Shown here: positions 1-9,285 of the stretch, piece after piece
How positions within the stretch are numbered: position 1 is the first letter of the stretch
How the letters are laid out: the number at the start of each line of letters is the position of its first letter
Assembly: GCA_041821315.1 (NCBI GenBank)
Contig: JBGUEO010000025.1
Coordinates: 9,176 to 73,175 of the forward strand
Direction of reading: 5' to 3'
DNA length: 64,000 nt
From: DIGJ01 sp041821315
GTDB taxonomy: Bacteria > Bacillota > Clostridia > Lachnospirales > Lachnospiraceae
Position numbers and translations under genes: made by a program
Notes under the pieces: generated by a model
Database searches by the model: none
What the model was told of the DNA's origin: nothing
The model's input: only the letters and a program-made list of their open reading frames with translations

Positions 1-1008
1 AAAGTAGACACAACAACAACAGAAGCATCTTCAACAACAACAACAGAAGCATCTTCAACAATCACAGAAGCAGTAGCTTCAGCAGAGGACATTGGATTCC
101 CAACGGATGAAACCATCACACTTGCGGTACCAGGTAAAGCAGGCGGCGGTTCAGATTTAGGTATTCGTTACTACAGTGAAGGCCTTAATCGTATCTACGG
201 ATTAAAGACAACTGTAACCAACTACGATAGCAACACAGTAGGCCATCAGACAGTAGCTTCTGCAAAGCCAGATGGTACAACTCTTACGGTTGCAACATCA
301 GCGCTGAACATTCAGTACATCACAGGAAATGCAGAAGTAAATCCTATGAAGGACTTCACATTAATTGCTTGTCTTCAGGATAACGGTTTCTCAACACTTG
401 CAGTTCCCGCAGATGCACCATATGATGACTTTGCAGGCTTTGTAGATTATGCAAAGGCTCATCCCGGTGAGTTAAATGTAGGTATGCCAGCAGCAGGTGC
501 TAACACAATTCTCTTTGGTATGATTGAAAAGGTAACTGGAATTGAGCTTAACTCAGTTGAGTGTGCTTCAGAGTCAGATCGTCTTACAAACCTTGCAGGT
601 GGATTCATTGATATTGGTGTTGTAGGTGTTGGTAACGCTCTTGAATATGAGAAGTCTGGTAAGCTTAAGGTTATCGGTACTGTATCAAGTGATGGAACAA
701 CAATATCAGAGTATCCAGAAACACTTCCAGATAACTACAAGACATTACAAGAACAAGGATTTGCTGATTGTTACCTTTCAGTATTCCATTATCTCCTTGG
801 ACCAGCTGGTATGGATGAGACCATGGTTAAGAACATGAATGCAGCAATGCAGGCTATATGTGATGACTCAACTGTACATGATGGGATTTCAAGTATTGGT
901 AACATTCCAGGATGGCATAGCCTTGAGGAATCTCAAATAATCCAAGAGTCAGAATATGCACAGGATGTAGAGATTGCAAAAGATTTAGGATTATATGTAC
1001 AAGAATAA
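1..1008 (+). CDS. tctC: TTT-family solute-binding protein TctC (5' partial)
   Basis: Extracytoplasmic binding protein of a tripartite tricarboxylate transporter (TTT), which captures an organic or sugar acid and hands it to the TctAB membrane pair. The frame is open from base 1, so the signal peptide and start lie outside the window. The first ~30 visible residues are a Thr/Ser/Glu-rich linker as found after the lipid-anchored cysteine of Gram-positive binding proteins. A TctC/Bug-type domain follows, with the AVPGKAGGGSD ligand-loop motif near residue 47. The stop is at 1006-1008. tctB and tctA follow, so this is the first component of a complete TTT set. The substrate is not readable from sequence; the downstream GH28/GH105 genes suggest a uronate or oligogalacturonate. 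Confidence 0.9.
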   Translation, partial: KVDTTTTEASSTTTTEASSTITEAVASAEDIGFPTDETITLAVPGKAGGGSDLGIRYYSEGLNRIYGLKTTVTNYDSNTVGHQTVASAKPDGTTLTVATSALNIQYITGNAEVNPMKDFTLIACLQDNGFSTLAVPADAPYDDFAGFVDYAKAHPGELNVGMPAAGANTILFGMIEKVTGIELNSVECASESDRLTNLAGGFIDIGVVGVGNALEYEKSGKLKVIGTVSSDGTTISEYPETLPDNYKTLQEQGFADCYLSVFHYLLGPAGMDETMVKNMNAAMQAICDDSTVHDGISSIGNIPGWHSLEESQIIQESEYAQDVEIAKDLGLYVQE

Positions 1009-1148
1009 TACGTATACTATTCATAATGACGATAATTCGGAAGTGAAAAGTTACGTTAAGCATGTTTTGAGTAGATTTTGTAGATGGATTAGCATTGGAG
1101 GAATCTCCTATGTTAGATGATAAGATATAGAGAATTGAGTTATAAAAA

Positions 1149-1180
1149 ATGTCCTGGGGGATACATTTCTCTCAGGACAT
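1149..1180 (+). promoter_or_regulatory. Strong intercistronic hairpin between tctC and tctB
   Basis: Bases 1149-1156 (ATGTCCTG) pair perfectly with 1173-1180 (CAGGACAT). G-U and G-C pairs extend the RNA stem to about 13 bp around a 6-nt loop. No T-run follows and the tctB ribosome binding site starts about 10 bp later. It is therefore more likely an mRNA 3'-end stabiliser or partial terminator for the tctC message than a full terminator. Comparable hairpins follow the binding-protein genes at 15211 and 48862. Confidence 0.65.
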
Positions 1181-1200
1181 ATTAAAATCGGGAGGTTTAT

Positions 1201-1668
1201 ATGAAACTGAGAAGAGACACCATAACAGGTATCGTAGGTCTAATCGGATGTGCTTTCTTTACAGTATATACCCATTCTATTAAGATGCCTGCAAAGCTTC
1301 TGGAACCAGGGCCAAGAATATTACCATATGTAGCAATCGTATTAATAGCTATGAGTTCCATCGCCCTAATTATCAAAGGTGTGAAAGAACGTATGATAGA
1401 AGAAAAACCATATTTTCCAAAGGGCGGAATCCTAAAGATTACTAAGAGCTTCCTTATGCTCGTTGTCTATGCAATTGCCATGACATACTTAGGATTTTTA
1501 ATTACGACACCATTTGCAACTTTTGCATTTATCTATGACCTTAAGGGTAATAGTGAGGTTAAGACAATTGTTGCAATTATTATATCAATTCTTGTTACAG
1601 CTTGCTTGTATGCCATGTTCGTATATGGTTTTCAAATCAAGTTGCCAGCAGGCGTACTATTTGACTAA
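1201..1668 (+). CDS. tctB: TTT transporter small membrane subunit TctB
   Basis: Small integral-membrane subunit (155 aa, normal for the family) of the TTT transporter. Four hydrophobic segments are visible: residues ~8-25, ~38-58, ~83-102 and ~110-148. A short charged cytoplasmic loop (VKERMIEEKPYF) lies between segments 2 and 3. A GGGAGG ribosome binding site precedes the ATG. The gene ends 14 bp before tctA, so the two are co-translated. TctB sequences are poorly conserved; the call rests on size, topology and position between tctC and tctA. Confidence 0.85.
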   Translation: MKLRRDTITGIVGLIGCAFFTVYTHSIKMPAKLLEPGPRILPYVAIVLIAMSSIALIIKGVKERMIEEKPYFPKGGILKITKSFLMLVVYAIAMTYLGFLITTPFATFAFIYDLKGNSEVKTIVAIIISILVTACLYAMFVYGFQIKLPAGVLFD

Positions 1669-1682
1669 GGAGGAGCAAGAAT

Positions 1683-3212
1683 ATGGCTATATATATGCAT
1701 GCATTATCAATTTGTTTTCAACCACTTAATCTACTCCTGATCGTAGCCATGGTTTCTCTTGGTATCGTATTCGGAACTATCCCAGGTCTTTCCGCAACAC
1801 TAGGTATCGCATTATTGCTTCCTATTACATTTGGGCTTTCTACGGAGACGTCCTTTGTACTGTTACTTGCAATCTGGATTGGTGGCGTATCGGGAACATT
1901 TATCTCGGCAGTTTTGATTGGTATACCAGGTTCGTCCTCTGCCATTGCTACCTGCTTTGATGGTTATCCAATGACGAAGAATGGTCAGGCTAGTAAGGCA
2001 CTTGGTGTTGGTATGACAGCTTCTTTTATTGGAACTATAGGCTCTGTTGGTATTGCTACAGTTCTTTCACCAGTTATCGCAGAGCTCGCCCTTCACCTGG
2101 GACCATGGGAGTATTTCTCACTGTGCTTTTGCGCCATCACTTTGATTGCTTCCCTTTCCAAGGGCAACATCTTTAAGGGCATCATGGCAGCAGGTATTGG
2201 TTTGTTGATGGGCTGTATCGGTATGGACCCAATTAATGGATCCACTCGTTTTACCTTTGGTAATGTTTACTTAAGCGCTGGTATAAGTACTGTAGCTCAG
2301 ATGCTTGGTATGTTTGCCATCTGTCAGATCATCCGTGATTCAGCCAAGGGCGAAGCAAAGATGCCAGATGTAGATGTAGGTAAAATGAAGGGACTGGGCA
2401 TTAAATTTAAGGATATATTTGAAAATATCAAGACCATCGCTTTTGCATTTGTTTCTGGACTGTGGATTGGGTTTCTTCCAGGTATGGGCTCTGGTATCTC
2501 CAACATGGTTGCTTATGGATATGCAAAGGGAATCAGCAAGAATCCAGAGAGCTTCGGTAAGGGTAACCCAGCAGGAGTATGGGCTTCAGAGACAGCAAAT
2601 AATGCTTCTCTTGGTGGAGCATTGATTCCTATGATGGCACTTGGTATTCCAGGAGATGGAATCACAGCTATGTTGATTGCAGGACTTACGATTCATGGAC
2701 TACAGGCAGGACCACTGTTTATGTCTGAACAGCCAGAACTTTCTAGCTTAATTTTTGCATGCGTTTTGGTTGCAGCTGTCGTTACCTACCTTGTACAAAT
2801 TCTAACGAAACGTTGGTTCCCATACATTTTGAAGGTTCCTTACCATTATCTCTATACGGTAATTCTTGTAATCTGTTATTTAGGCGGATATGGAATTTCT
2901 AACACTATGTTCAATATCTATGTTATGTTGGCACTTTGCCTTCTTGCAGTATTTATGAGTATAGCAGGTCTGCCAACCGCTCCACTTGTGCTTGCATTTA
3001 TATTATCAAGCAAGCTTGAGAGATATTTCCGTCAGGGAATCAGCTATGCACATGGCAGTTATAAAGAGTTTTTAACAAGACCAATCTCAGCACTTCTTTT
3101 ACTTGTATCGGTATTCTGCGTGGTGTGGCCAATTATCTCAGATCACAGAAAGCAGAAAAAAGCGACTACAGTAAAAGTAGCAACGGCTGAGAGTGAAGCT
3201 AACGATGACTGA
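1683..3212 (+). CDS. tctA: TTT transporter large permease subunit TctA
   Basis: Large permease (509 aa, ~11-12 membrane segments) that forms the ion-coupled translocation path. Family hallmarks are visible: an N-terminal GTIPGLSATLG motif (residues ~31-41), GIPGSSSAIATCFDGYP (~80-96), FLPGMGSGISNMVAYGYAKG (~265-284) and GGALIPMMALGIPGD (~315-329). The last ~35 residues are charged and cytoplasmic. AGGAGG at ~1670 sets the ATG. The pectin-enzyme genes downstream make sugar-acid or oligouronide uptake the most plausible role (inference). Confidence 0.94.
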   Translation: MAIYMHALSICFQPLNLLLIVAMVSLGIVFGTIPGLSATLGIALLLPITFGLSTETSFVLLLAIWIGGVSGTFISAVLIGIPGSSSAIATCFDGYPMTKNGQASKALGVGMTASFIGTIGSVGIATVLSPVIAELALHLGPWEYFSLCFCAITLIASLSKGNIFKGIMAAGIGLLMGCIGMDPINGSTRFTFGNVYLSAGISTVAQMLGMFAICQIIRDSAKGEAKMPDVDVGKMKGLGIKFKDIFENIKTIAFAFVSGLWIGFLPGMGSGISNMVAYGYAKGISKNPESFGKGNPAGVWASETANNASLGGALIPMMALGIPGDGITAMLIAGLTIHGLQAGPLFMSEQPELSSLIFACVLVAAVVTYLVQILTKRWFPYILKVPYHYLYTVILVICYLGGYGISNTMFNIYVMLALCLLAVFMSIAGLPTAPLVLAFILSSKLERYFRQGISYAHGSYKEFLTRPISALLLLVSVFCVVWPIISDHRKQKKATTVKVATAESEANDD

Positions 3213-3321
3213 TTGCGATGACATAGTTAAGATAATGAGTACGAAGACAAATGAACTCAGATAGCAAGTAAATACGCTGATTAAAGTAAGTTCAAAGAGT
3301 AAATGAAAATCGGAGAACAAA

Positions 3322-4488
3322 ATGAATTCAGAGAATAGAAAGATACTGCCAGATATAGATCAATGTTACGGTTCCCTTGCATCTATGCTAAGAAAGTTTG
3401 ATACTTACGCAAGGAAGGACTGCTTTAGGGGTGAGACGAAGGAAGAATTCTTGGCTTGGAAAGAGGAGACAAGAAAGCTTCTTACAAACCTGCTTGGTAT
3501 TCATAAGATGGAGTTCTGTGATTTGAATCCAGTTATGGAAGATGTAACTGAGATAGCCATAGATGCAGAGACTATGACAGAAACTGCGTTGGTATCAGAG
3601 TCCACTGCAGAATATGGGGCAGAAAAATCACGTATCATTACAAGAGAACATATTCGTATCCAGGTGGAGCCGGATGTGTGGATGCCAATGTATATCTTGA
3701 TTTCCCAAGGAGCTGACAGCACCACTAGAGTATTCCTTTGCCCACCAGGTCATAACGGTGCAGGTAAATATGCAGTGGCTGGTTTAAGGGAATACAGTGC
3801 AATAGCTGAAACGATAAAGCAGTATCACTATGACTATGGTTACGAACTCGCTAAGCTTGGTTATGTTGTAATATGCCCAGATTGCCGCGGCTTTGGCGAG
3901 AGACGAGAAGACATGGCTGATACGAAAGACGAGATTGCTGCTTTAAAGGGCGACTGTTACTGGCTGGCTCATATGGGAGAACCTCTTGGGATTCCTGTTG
4001 TTGGAATGTTGACTTGGGATCTGATGCGGGTGATGGACTATGTTAAGCAGCGCGGAGATTGGGACTACAACAAGATTAGTTGTCTTGGCTTTTCGGGCGG
4101 CGGTATGCAGACACTGTGGCTTGCTGCTCTAGATGACAGAGTAGAACTTGCTATTATTAGTGGTTATATGTATGGCTATCGCGATGCACTGATGACATTG
4201 AACCACAATTGTTCCTGCAACTATGTGCCAAATCTTTGGGAACATCTGGATATGGGCGATATCGGAAGCTTGATTGCACCAAGACCGCTTCTTATTCAGT
4301 CTTGTAAAGATGATCGGCTAAATGGACCAAGAGGAATCATAAATGCCATAGAGCAAGTGGACATTATTCGAAAAGCTTATAAGCTTATGGGCGCGCCAGA
4401 AGTAGTCATTCATGAAATCTGCGAAGGAACACATCAGTGGCATGGAGAGAAGCTCGAAGAAAATTTGAACTACTTATCTAAGGGGTAG
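3322..4488 (+). CDS. Alpha/beta hydrolase, acetyl-esterase-like
   Basis: Serine hydrolase of the alpha/beta fold (388 aa), close in architecture to dienelactone-hydrolase/acetyl-xylan-esterase enzymes. The nucleophile elbow GFSGGG carries Ser ~258; a likely acid lies in CKDDRLNG (~330) and the catalytic His in GTHQWHGEK (~371). CPPGHNGAGKYA near residue 138 is a probable oxyanion region. No signal peptide is visible, so it should act inside the cell. Being between the transporter and GH28/GH105 genes, deacetylation of imported pectic fragments is a reasonable inference. The preceding 109 bp hold no gene. The exact ester substrate is unknown. Confidence 0.8.
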   Translation: MNSENRKILPDIDQCYGSLASMLRKFDTYARKDCFRGETKEEFLAWKEETRKLLTNLLGIHKMEFCDLNPVMEDVTEIAIDAETMTETALVSESTAEYGAEKSRIITREHIRIQVEPDVWMPMYILISQGADSTTRVFLCPPGHNGAGKYAVAGLREYSAIAETIKQYHYDYGYELAKLGYVVICPDCRGFGERREDMADTKDEIAALKGDCYWLAHMGEPLGIPVVGMLTWDLMRVMDYVKQRGDWDYNKISCLGFSGGGMQTLWLAALDDRVELAIISGYMYGYRDALMTLNHNCSCNYVPNLWEHLDMGDIGSLIAPRPLLIQSCKDDRLNGPRGIINAIEQVDIIRKAYKLMGAPEVVIHEICEGTHQWHGEKLEENLNYLSKG

Positions 4489-4545
4489 AAACAACTAAGG
4501 ATCAACTAAAAGAATAACTAGAATAATTACTACCAGGAGATACAT

Positions 4546-6594
4546 ATGAACAAGACACAGCTAAAGAAAAACATTCTCAGACAGATCGAAAAACCTCATA
4601 TTCCAAATATAGAGTATCTTTGTTCTGGTTTTGGCATCATCACTGATAGCAATGAGGTGCAGACTTTTAAGCTACAGCAGGCCATAGATACCATCAGTAG
4701 AGACGGTGGTGGACGACTGATCTTGCCATCTGGCACCTATCTGACTGGAGCCCTGCGGCTTAAGAATAACGTGGAGCTGCATCTGCAAAGCAAGGATTCG
4801 ATTCTTTCCTTCGTAAATGAAGAGATTGAGAAGAATTATCCTTTGGTGCTGTCTCACTGGGAGGCAACTCCTTGCTATAACTACAGCCCTCTAATCTATG
4901 CCTACGAAGCTCATGATATAGCATTAACTGGAGAAGGAATCTTAGAGGGTGGTGCAGATGAAGAGCATTGGTGGAACTGGCATCATCAAGTGGAAAATGC
5001 CTGGTCAGCTAACAAGGTCGACTTGCAGCTCCATGACAGAAAGGCACTTCGTAAGATGAATATAGACAGTGTACCAGTGAAAGAACGAAGGTTTGGCACA
5101 GGACATTTCTTACGTCCAAACTTCATCCAGCCGATTAAGTGCGAACGCGTATTATTAAGTGACTTTACCATCCAACATAGTCCCATGTGGCAGGTCAATC
5201 CTGTCATGTGCAGGAGCCTGACTATAGATGGCATCACGCTGTCCAGTCATGGCGCTAATAACGACGGCTGTGATCCGGAAAGCTGTGATGGGGTGCATAT
5301 CGTCAATTGCAAGTTTGACACAGGTGACGACTGCATCAGTCTAAAATCAGGAAGAGACAGAGATGGAAGAATCGCTAACATCCCTTGCAAGAATATACTC
5401 ATTGAGAATAATGAATTTGCAGATGGCCACGGTGGCATCACTTTAGGAAGTGAGATGAGCGGTGGAATCTCCAAAGTGGTTGCAGTTAACAATTATTTTA
5501 CCAGTCCTAATCTTACCTATGCCCTACGATTTAAGACCAACGCACGCCGTGGAGGAATCGTAGAAGATATTATCTTAGCAGACAGTGTGATAGAACATGT
5601 AAATGGAGCCGCAGTTCATGGAACCATGATCTATGAGGATGGAAGAAATGGAGATAATTTGCCTGTATTTCGCAATATCTTAGTGGAGAACATTACGGCT
5701 CATGGGGGAGATTATGGAATTTTTTTGGAAGCATTTGCAGAAGTACCAATTACAGGCCTTATATTAAGAAATATCAACATTGACAGCGTAGACCAAAAGA
5801 TGCACAGCATGAACTGGGATAAGCCAGTGATTGAAGATGTCACCATCAATGGAGATGAGTATCCACGCCCAACTAAGGTACGAATCAAAGGTGTGACACA
5901 GGAGGGTGAAGAGGTTAGTGTTATAGCCGAAAGCTGTGGAACAACGGAAACATATGACTATGTATGGGAGACTTCTGTGGATGGTAACATCTGGGAGGAA
6001 GTCACTATTGGACCAAAGTGTATTGTAACAGACCATGTAGGCTTGCTTCGCGTGCTTGCAACCGATCAACGGGGACATACATCCAGCAGTCATATCTATA
6101 AAGTGATTGAAAAAAGTGAGAAAAAGAACGCCTATAAGCGCCTAATATGTCGAGGCATGTTAAGTGCAATGGATGAGGTTTTAGATAGCGAATTGATTAC
6201 CAGAATCAAACTTTCAAAGATGCTTCTTCCACTTGCGGGGATAAGTGCAGAGGAGACGCCAGATTTGGATCCGCTGCAACTGGCAATTGAACATGGATTT
6301 CTTGCCAAGCACATGGAAGGCAAGCTGGACCCACAGGGCTATATGACGCGCCAGGAGATGGCCACTGTCACCATGCAGGCCTGCGGAATCAATTATAAAA
6401 ATGCTTCCAGTACAATGCCAGAGAGTGTCGACGTAGCAGATGTATATTATAATTATGGAACAAATGTAGCCAGATCGCTCTATTTTGGTTTCATGAGCTT
6501 AGAGGAAGATAAAACATTTCGTCCAAAGGCTTATGTCACAATGGGTGAGGCAGTAGAAATTTTGAATCGAGTGGCAGATTTTGCCGGAATGTAG
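4546..6594 (+). CDS. GH28 polygalacturonase with C-terminal SLH-like region, no signal peptide
   Basis: Glycoside hydrolase family 28 (right-handed beta-helix) hydrolysing galacturonan alpha-1,4 links, 682 aa. The catalytic motifs are intact: NNDGCDPESCDG (~238-249), DTGDDCISLKSG (~258-269), GHGGITLGSE (~294) and RFKTNA (~328), matching the NTD, DD, GHG and RIK-type motifs. Residues ~1-430 are the hydrolase and ~440-520 look like a small beta domain. Residues ~530-682 contain degenerate S-layer-homology-like repeats (ITRIKLSKML, MTRQEMATV, TFRPKAYVTMGEAVEIL). The N-terminus has no hydrophobic signal sequence, so cytoplasmic action on imported oligogalacturonides is likely. That makes the SLH-like tail odd. 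RBS AGGAG precedes the ATG. Confidence 0.92.
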   Translation: MNKTQLKKNILRQIEKPHIPNIEYLCSGFGIITDSNEVQTFKLQQAIDTISRDGGGRLILPSGTYLTGALRLKNNVELHLQSKDSILSFVNEEIEKNYPLVLSHWEATPCYNYSPLIYAYEAHDIALTGEGILEGGADEEHWWNWHHQVENAWSANKVDLQLHDRKALRKMNIDSVPVKERRFGTGHFLRPNFIQPIKCERVLLSDFTIQHSPMWQVNPVMCRSLTIDGITLSSHGANNDGCDPESCDGVHIVNCKFDTGDDCISLKSGRDRDGRIANIPCKNILIENNEFADGHGGITLGSEMSGGISKVVAVNNYFTSPNLTYALRFKTNARRGGIVEDIILADSVIEHVNGAAVHGTMIYEDGRNGDNLPVFRNILVENITAHGGDYGIFLEAFAEVPITGLILRNINIDSVDQKMHSMNWDKPVIEDVTINGDEYPRPTKVRIKGVTQEGEEVSVIAESCGTTETYDYVWETSVDGNIWEEVTIGPKCIVTDHVGLLRVLATDQRGHTSSSHIYKVIEKSEKKNAYKRLICRGMLSAMDEVLDSELITRIKLSKMLLPLAGISAEETPDLDPLQLAIEHGFLAKHMEGKLDPQGYMTRQEMATVTMQACGINYKNASSTMPESVDVADVYYNYGTNVARSLYFGFMSLEEDKTFRPKAYVTMGEAVEILNRVADFAGM

Positions 6595-6636
6595 ATGCGA
6601 AATGGCTTACTTTATTACAAGAAAGGAAACACCAAT

Positions 6637-7734
6637 ATGTGGATTAAATATTTTACACAGTATCTAGAGACTGACTTCCCACAGTTTCTGTCTGATAAAG
6701 CATGGAATTATAAGAATGATTTATGCGTAGTCGGAGCTGCCTATCTTGCCGATGCGACCAAAGATGTAAGCTGGAATCAGTATATTACTGACAACAGCAA
6801 GTGGCTTATTGATAATTCAAATAATGTGGCCAATTGGATAGAGGGAGAAAATAACATTGATAAAATTAGCTTTGGAAAATCCCTTATGATTTTACGTGAC
6901 CTGACAGGCGAAGTAAAATATGTCAATGCTATAGAACGGGCATATGATTTCTTAAAACAATATCCAAGGACAACAACGGGAAATTTTTGGCATAAGGATA
7001 TCTATCCAAATCAGATATGGTTAGATGGACTTTATATGGCGATGCCATTTTATGCAAGGTATATTGCTGAGACAAGAGAGAATCGCTGGGATGATATCAT
7101 GGACCAGTTTGAGAGCGCCCATAATTTATTATGGAATGAGAAGACCAAGCTTTATTTTCATGGCTGTGATGTAAGCCGTAAGATGGACTGGGCCGATTCG
7201 GAGACTGGATGTAATAGTGCAACCTGGCTTCGAGCCGAAGGCTGGTATCTGATGGCGCTGGTAGATGTTTATGAGTTGGCAGTTGCACATACAAAAAGAG
7301 CTGGAGAACTTGTGACTCTTCTTAAGAATGGACTAGATGGTATCTTGCAGTATCAGGATAGCAAAACTAGTATGTTTTTCCAGGTCGTAGACCTTTCAGA
7401 TCTTCCAAACAATTATACAGAGACTTCAGGAAGCGCTATGATCGCCTACTCATTAATGAAAGGTGCAAGATTGGGCATGCTACCAGAAGAGTATGGGGCT
7501 AAGGGAAGCAAGGTCATAGATGGAATCAGAGATAATTACTTAAAATATGAAGACGGACGCTATCATTTGTACGGCATCTGTTCCAGTGCAGGTCTTGGGG
7601 TTGGACCAGATCCCCATAATCTCAAAAATCGTACAGGTAAAGCCGACTATTATATTAGCGAGCCTAAGATGGCAGATAACCAGCATGGCAGCGCAGCTTG
7701 TATGATGGCTGTGAGCGAACAGTTGAGAAGATAG
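6637..7734 (+). CDS. GH105 unsaturated rhamnogalacturonyl/galacturonyl hydrolase
   Basis: Alpha6/alpha6-barrel hydrolase (365 aa from this start) of the YteR/YesR type. It removes the terminal unsaturated uronic acid from oligomers left by pectate or rhamnogalacturonan lyases. Visible motifs are HKDIYPNQIWLDGLYMAMPF (~residues 115-135, with the conserved Asp), WADSETG (~185) and WLRAEGWYLMALVDVYE (~195-211). An in-frame ATG directly after the GH28 stop (6595) would add 14 unlike residues. The ATG at 6637 has GAAAGGAAA at ideal spacing, so it was chosen. No signal peptide, consistent with cytoplasmic processing after import. Confidence 0.88.
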   Translation: MWIKYFTQYLETDFPQFLSDKAWNYKNDLCVVGAAYLADATKDVSWNQYITDNSKWLIDNSNNVANWIEGENNIDKISFGKSLMILRDLTGEVKYVNAIERAYDFLKQYPRTTTGNFWHKDIYPNQIWLDGLYMAMPFYARYIAETRENRWDDIMDQFESAHNLLWNEKTKLYFHGCDVSRKMDWADSETGCNSATWLRAEGWYLMALVDVYELAVAHTKRAGELVTLLKNGLDGILQYQDSKTSMFFQVVDLSDLPNNYTETSGSAMIAYSLMKGARLGMLPEEYGAKGSKVIDGIRDNYLKYEDGRYHLYGICSSAGLGVGPDPHNLKNRTGKADYYISEPKMADNQHGSAACMMAVSEQLRR

Positions 7735-7750
7735 TTAGGGGGAGAGAATT

Positions 7751-8596
7751 ATGATGCAGTTAGGATTGCGTCTTCATGACGCAGAGAAGTTACCAATTGA
7801 GGAGCTGCTCCCAGTTGTAAAGAAGAAGGGCTATACATGTGCACATCTTGCATTAAGTAAAGCGATAAAGGAAATTCCGTGCGGTCCGTCAGCATTGACA
7901 CCTGGATATGCACATTATTTGAAACGTATTTTTGAGAAAAACGAGATGGATATCGCAGTGCTTGGCAATTACTTGAATCTGGCACATCCAGATCCAGCAG
8001 TGATTGAGCAGTCATTGGAAAAGTATTATGCACATATCCGATTTGCATCCGTTCTTGGTTGTGGCATGGTAGGGACAGAGACCGGCGCTCCAAACGCAGA
8101 GTATAAGTACAGTCCGGAGTGTCGTACAGACAAGGCGCTGCTTACATTTATCAAAAATATTAAGCCAGTAGTACGTTGTGCGGAACAATATGGCGTAATA
8201 TTAGCCCTTGAGATTGTGGCCCGCCACATTGTATATAATCCAAAGAGAATGCGAATGGTTCTTGATGAGATTGGATCTCATAATCTGCAAGTACTATTTG
8301 ATCCAGTTAACATGCTGGATCTTGATAATGTAGATCATTGCGAGGAAGTTATAGCCGAAGGAATCGAACTACTAGGACCAGACATCGCTATGATTCATTT
8401 AAAGGATTTCGTCCGGGTAAGTGAAGCCTATGGCCTAAAGGCAGTGGGAGCAGGTACGGGCGAGATGGATTATACATCAGTTATGAAGTATATAAAGAAA
8501 GAAAAACCCTTCATATATGCAACATTGGAGGATACAACCCCTGAGAATGCGGAATATTGTGGGAAGAAGATGAAAGAATTGTATGAAATGGCATAA
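7751..8596 (+). CDS. Sugar phosphate isomerase/epimerase (xylose-isomerase-like TIM barrel)
   Basis: 281-aa TIM-barrel protein of the AP-endonuclease-2/xylose-isomerase-like superfamily (ketose 3-epimerases, IolE/IolI-like enzymes). The metal ligands are recognisable: Glu in ALEIVARH (~157), Asp in FDPVNMLD (~183), His in IHLKDF (~217) and Glu in TLEDT (~258). It is the last gene of the pectin operon, 16 bp after GH105, with GGGGGAGAG before the double ATG. It presumably handles a keto-uronate or deoxy-sugar released by the hydrolases; the reaction cannot be fixed from sequence. Confidence 0.8.
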   Translation: MMQLGLRLHDAEKLPIEELLPVVKKKGYTCAHLALSKAIKEIPCGPSALTPGYAHYLKRIFEKNEMDIAVLGNYLNLAHPDPAVIEQSLEKYYAHIRFASVLGCGMVGTETGAPNAEYKYSPECRTDKALLTFIKNIKPVVRCAEQYGVILALEIVARHIVYNPKRMRMVLDEIGSHNLQVLFDPVNMLDLDNVDHCEEVIAEGIELLGPDIAMIHLKDFVRVSEAYGLKAVGAGTGEMDYTSVMKYIKKEKPFIYATLEDTTPENAEYCGKKMKELYEMA

Positions 8597-8640
8597 AAGT
8601 TAAATTTAGAAGGTGTCCATTATTAGAGTTAGAAATTATA

Positions 8641-8686
8641 AAAACTGCTTATCCTCAGATGATTGGAGATAGGTGGTTTTTTATTA
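8641..8686 (+). terminator. Rho-independent terminator of the pectin operon
   Basis: AAAACTGCTTATC (8641-8653) pairs, with several G-U pairs, with GATAGGTGGTTTT (8668-8680). A T-rich tract runs to 8686. It lies 44 bp after the isomerase stop, the expected place for the operon end. Confidence 0.7.
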
Positions 8687-8793
8687 TCATATACTGCTTC
8701 CACCAGAATAGTTTGGTCTACAACACAAACGCATTTTTCAACCGATATGGCAACTGTTTTTTGTGATAATTTTAAAGTTTTGAAGAAAGAGAA

Positions 8794-8821
8794 AAGCGGT
8801 TCTGGAGACTCAGAAACCGCT
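8794..8821 (-). terminator. Probable terminator for the minus-strand PPC gene
   Basis: AGCGGTTCTG (8795-8804) pairs with CAGAAACCGCT (8811-8821), with one bulged base. Read on the minus strand it is followed by a T/C-rich tract and lies about 40 bp after the stop of the gene ending at 8860. Confidence 0.5.
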
Positions 8822-8859
8822 ATTTGTAACTATTAACTAGCCATTTATCTGTCTGGTTG

Positions 8860-9285
8860 CTATTCAAAACTGAATAGATTTAATCCGATGTCTTTATTTT
8901 CTATCCGACCAACTTTGCCTGGAATTCCCGTTACTACCAGTTCTGCGGTTGCACTGACGACTGATTTGTATAAATGTCCACCATGACATTCATCTGTATT
9001 TGGATTTCCAATTACCATATGCAGATGAAGATACGGGTCCCCATTTTTTTGTGTTATAGTACCAATAAGTGAAGTGATTTCATAAAGACCTTTAAATTCT
9101 TTACTATAATATTGCTTATTTTCTGTATCAAATACACCGAGTAATGCACTACCTACGGCACCAAGTCCTGAAACAGAAGCAAGCTCGATTCTTTCTAACT
9201 CACATAGACGGATTAAACTGGCTATAACCTCTTCACCAGGATCTAAACGTATGATATATGTATGATCAAATTTTCTATATTCCAT
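8860..9285 (-). CDS. PPC (DUF296) domain protein
   Basis: Small single-domain protein (141 aa) of the PPC/DUF296 fold, known from plant AT-hook proteins and from stand-alone bacterial proteins of uncertain role. The conserved pattern is present: ASVSGLGAVGSALLGVFD (~37-54), then YLHLHMVIG (~84-92) and CHGGHL (~99-104). Those histidines form the usual metal-binding site of bacterial members. GAGAGGAT precedes the ATG on the minus strand. It is expressed alone between convergent and co-oriented neighbours. It may bind DNA or a small ligand; no specific function is claimed. 293 bp of AT-rich sequence without a recognisable gene separate it from the LysR gene. Confidence 0.78.
   Translation of the reverse strand: MEYRKFDHTYIIRLDPGEEVIASLIRLCELERIELASVSGLGAVGSALLGVFDTENKQYYSKEFKGLYEITSLIGTITQKNGDPYLHLHMVIGNPNTDECHGGHLYKSVVSATAELVVTGIPGKVGRIENKDIGLNLFSFE

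Noticed and set aside
346..1008. Start of the first TctC at 346
   Set aside because: The frame is open to base 1 and upstream residues match the TctC domain and its linker, so the true start is outside the window.
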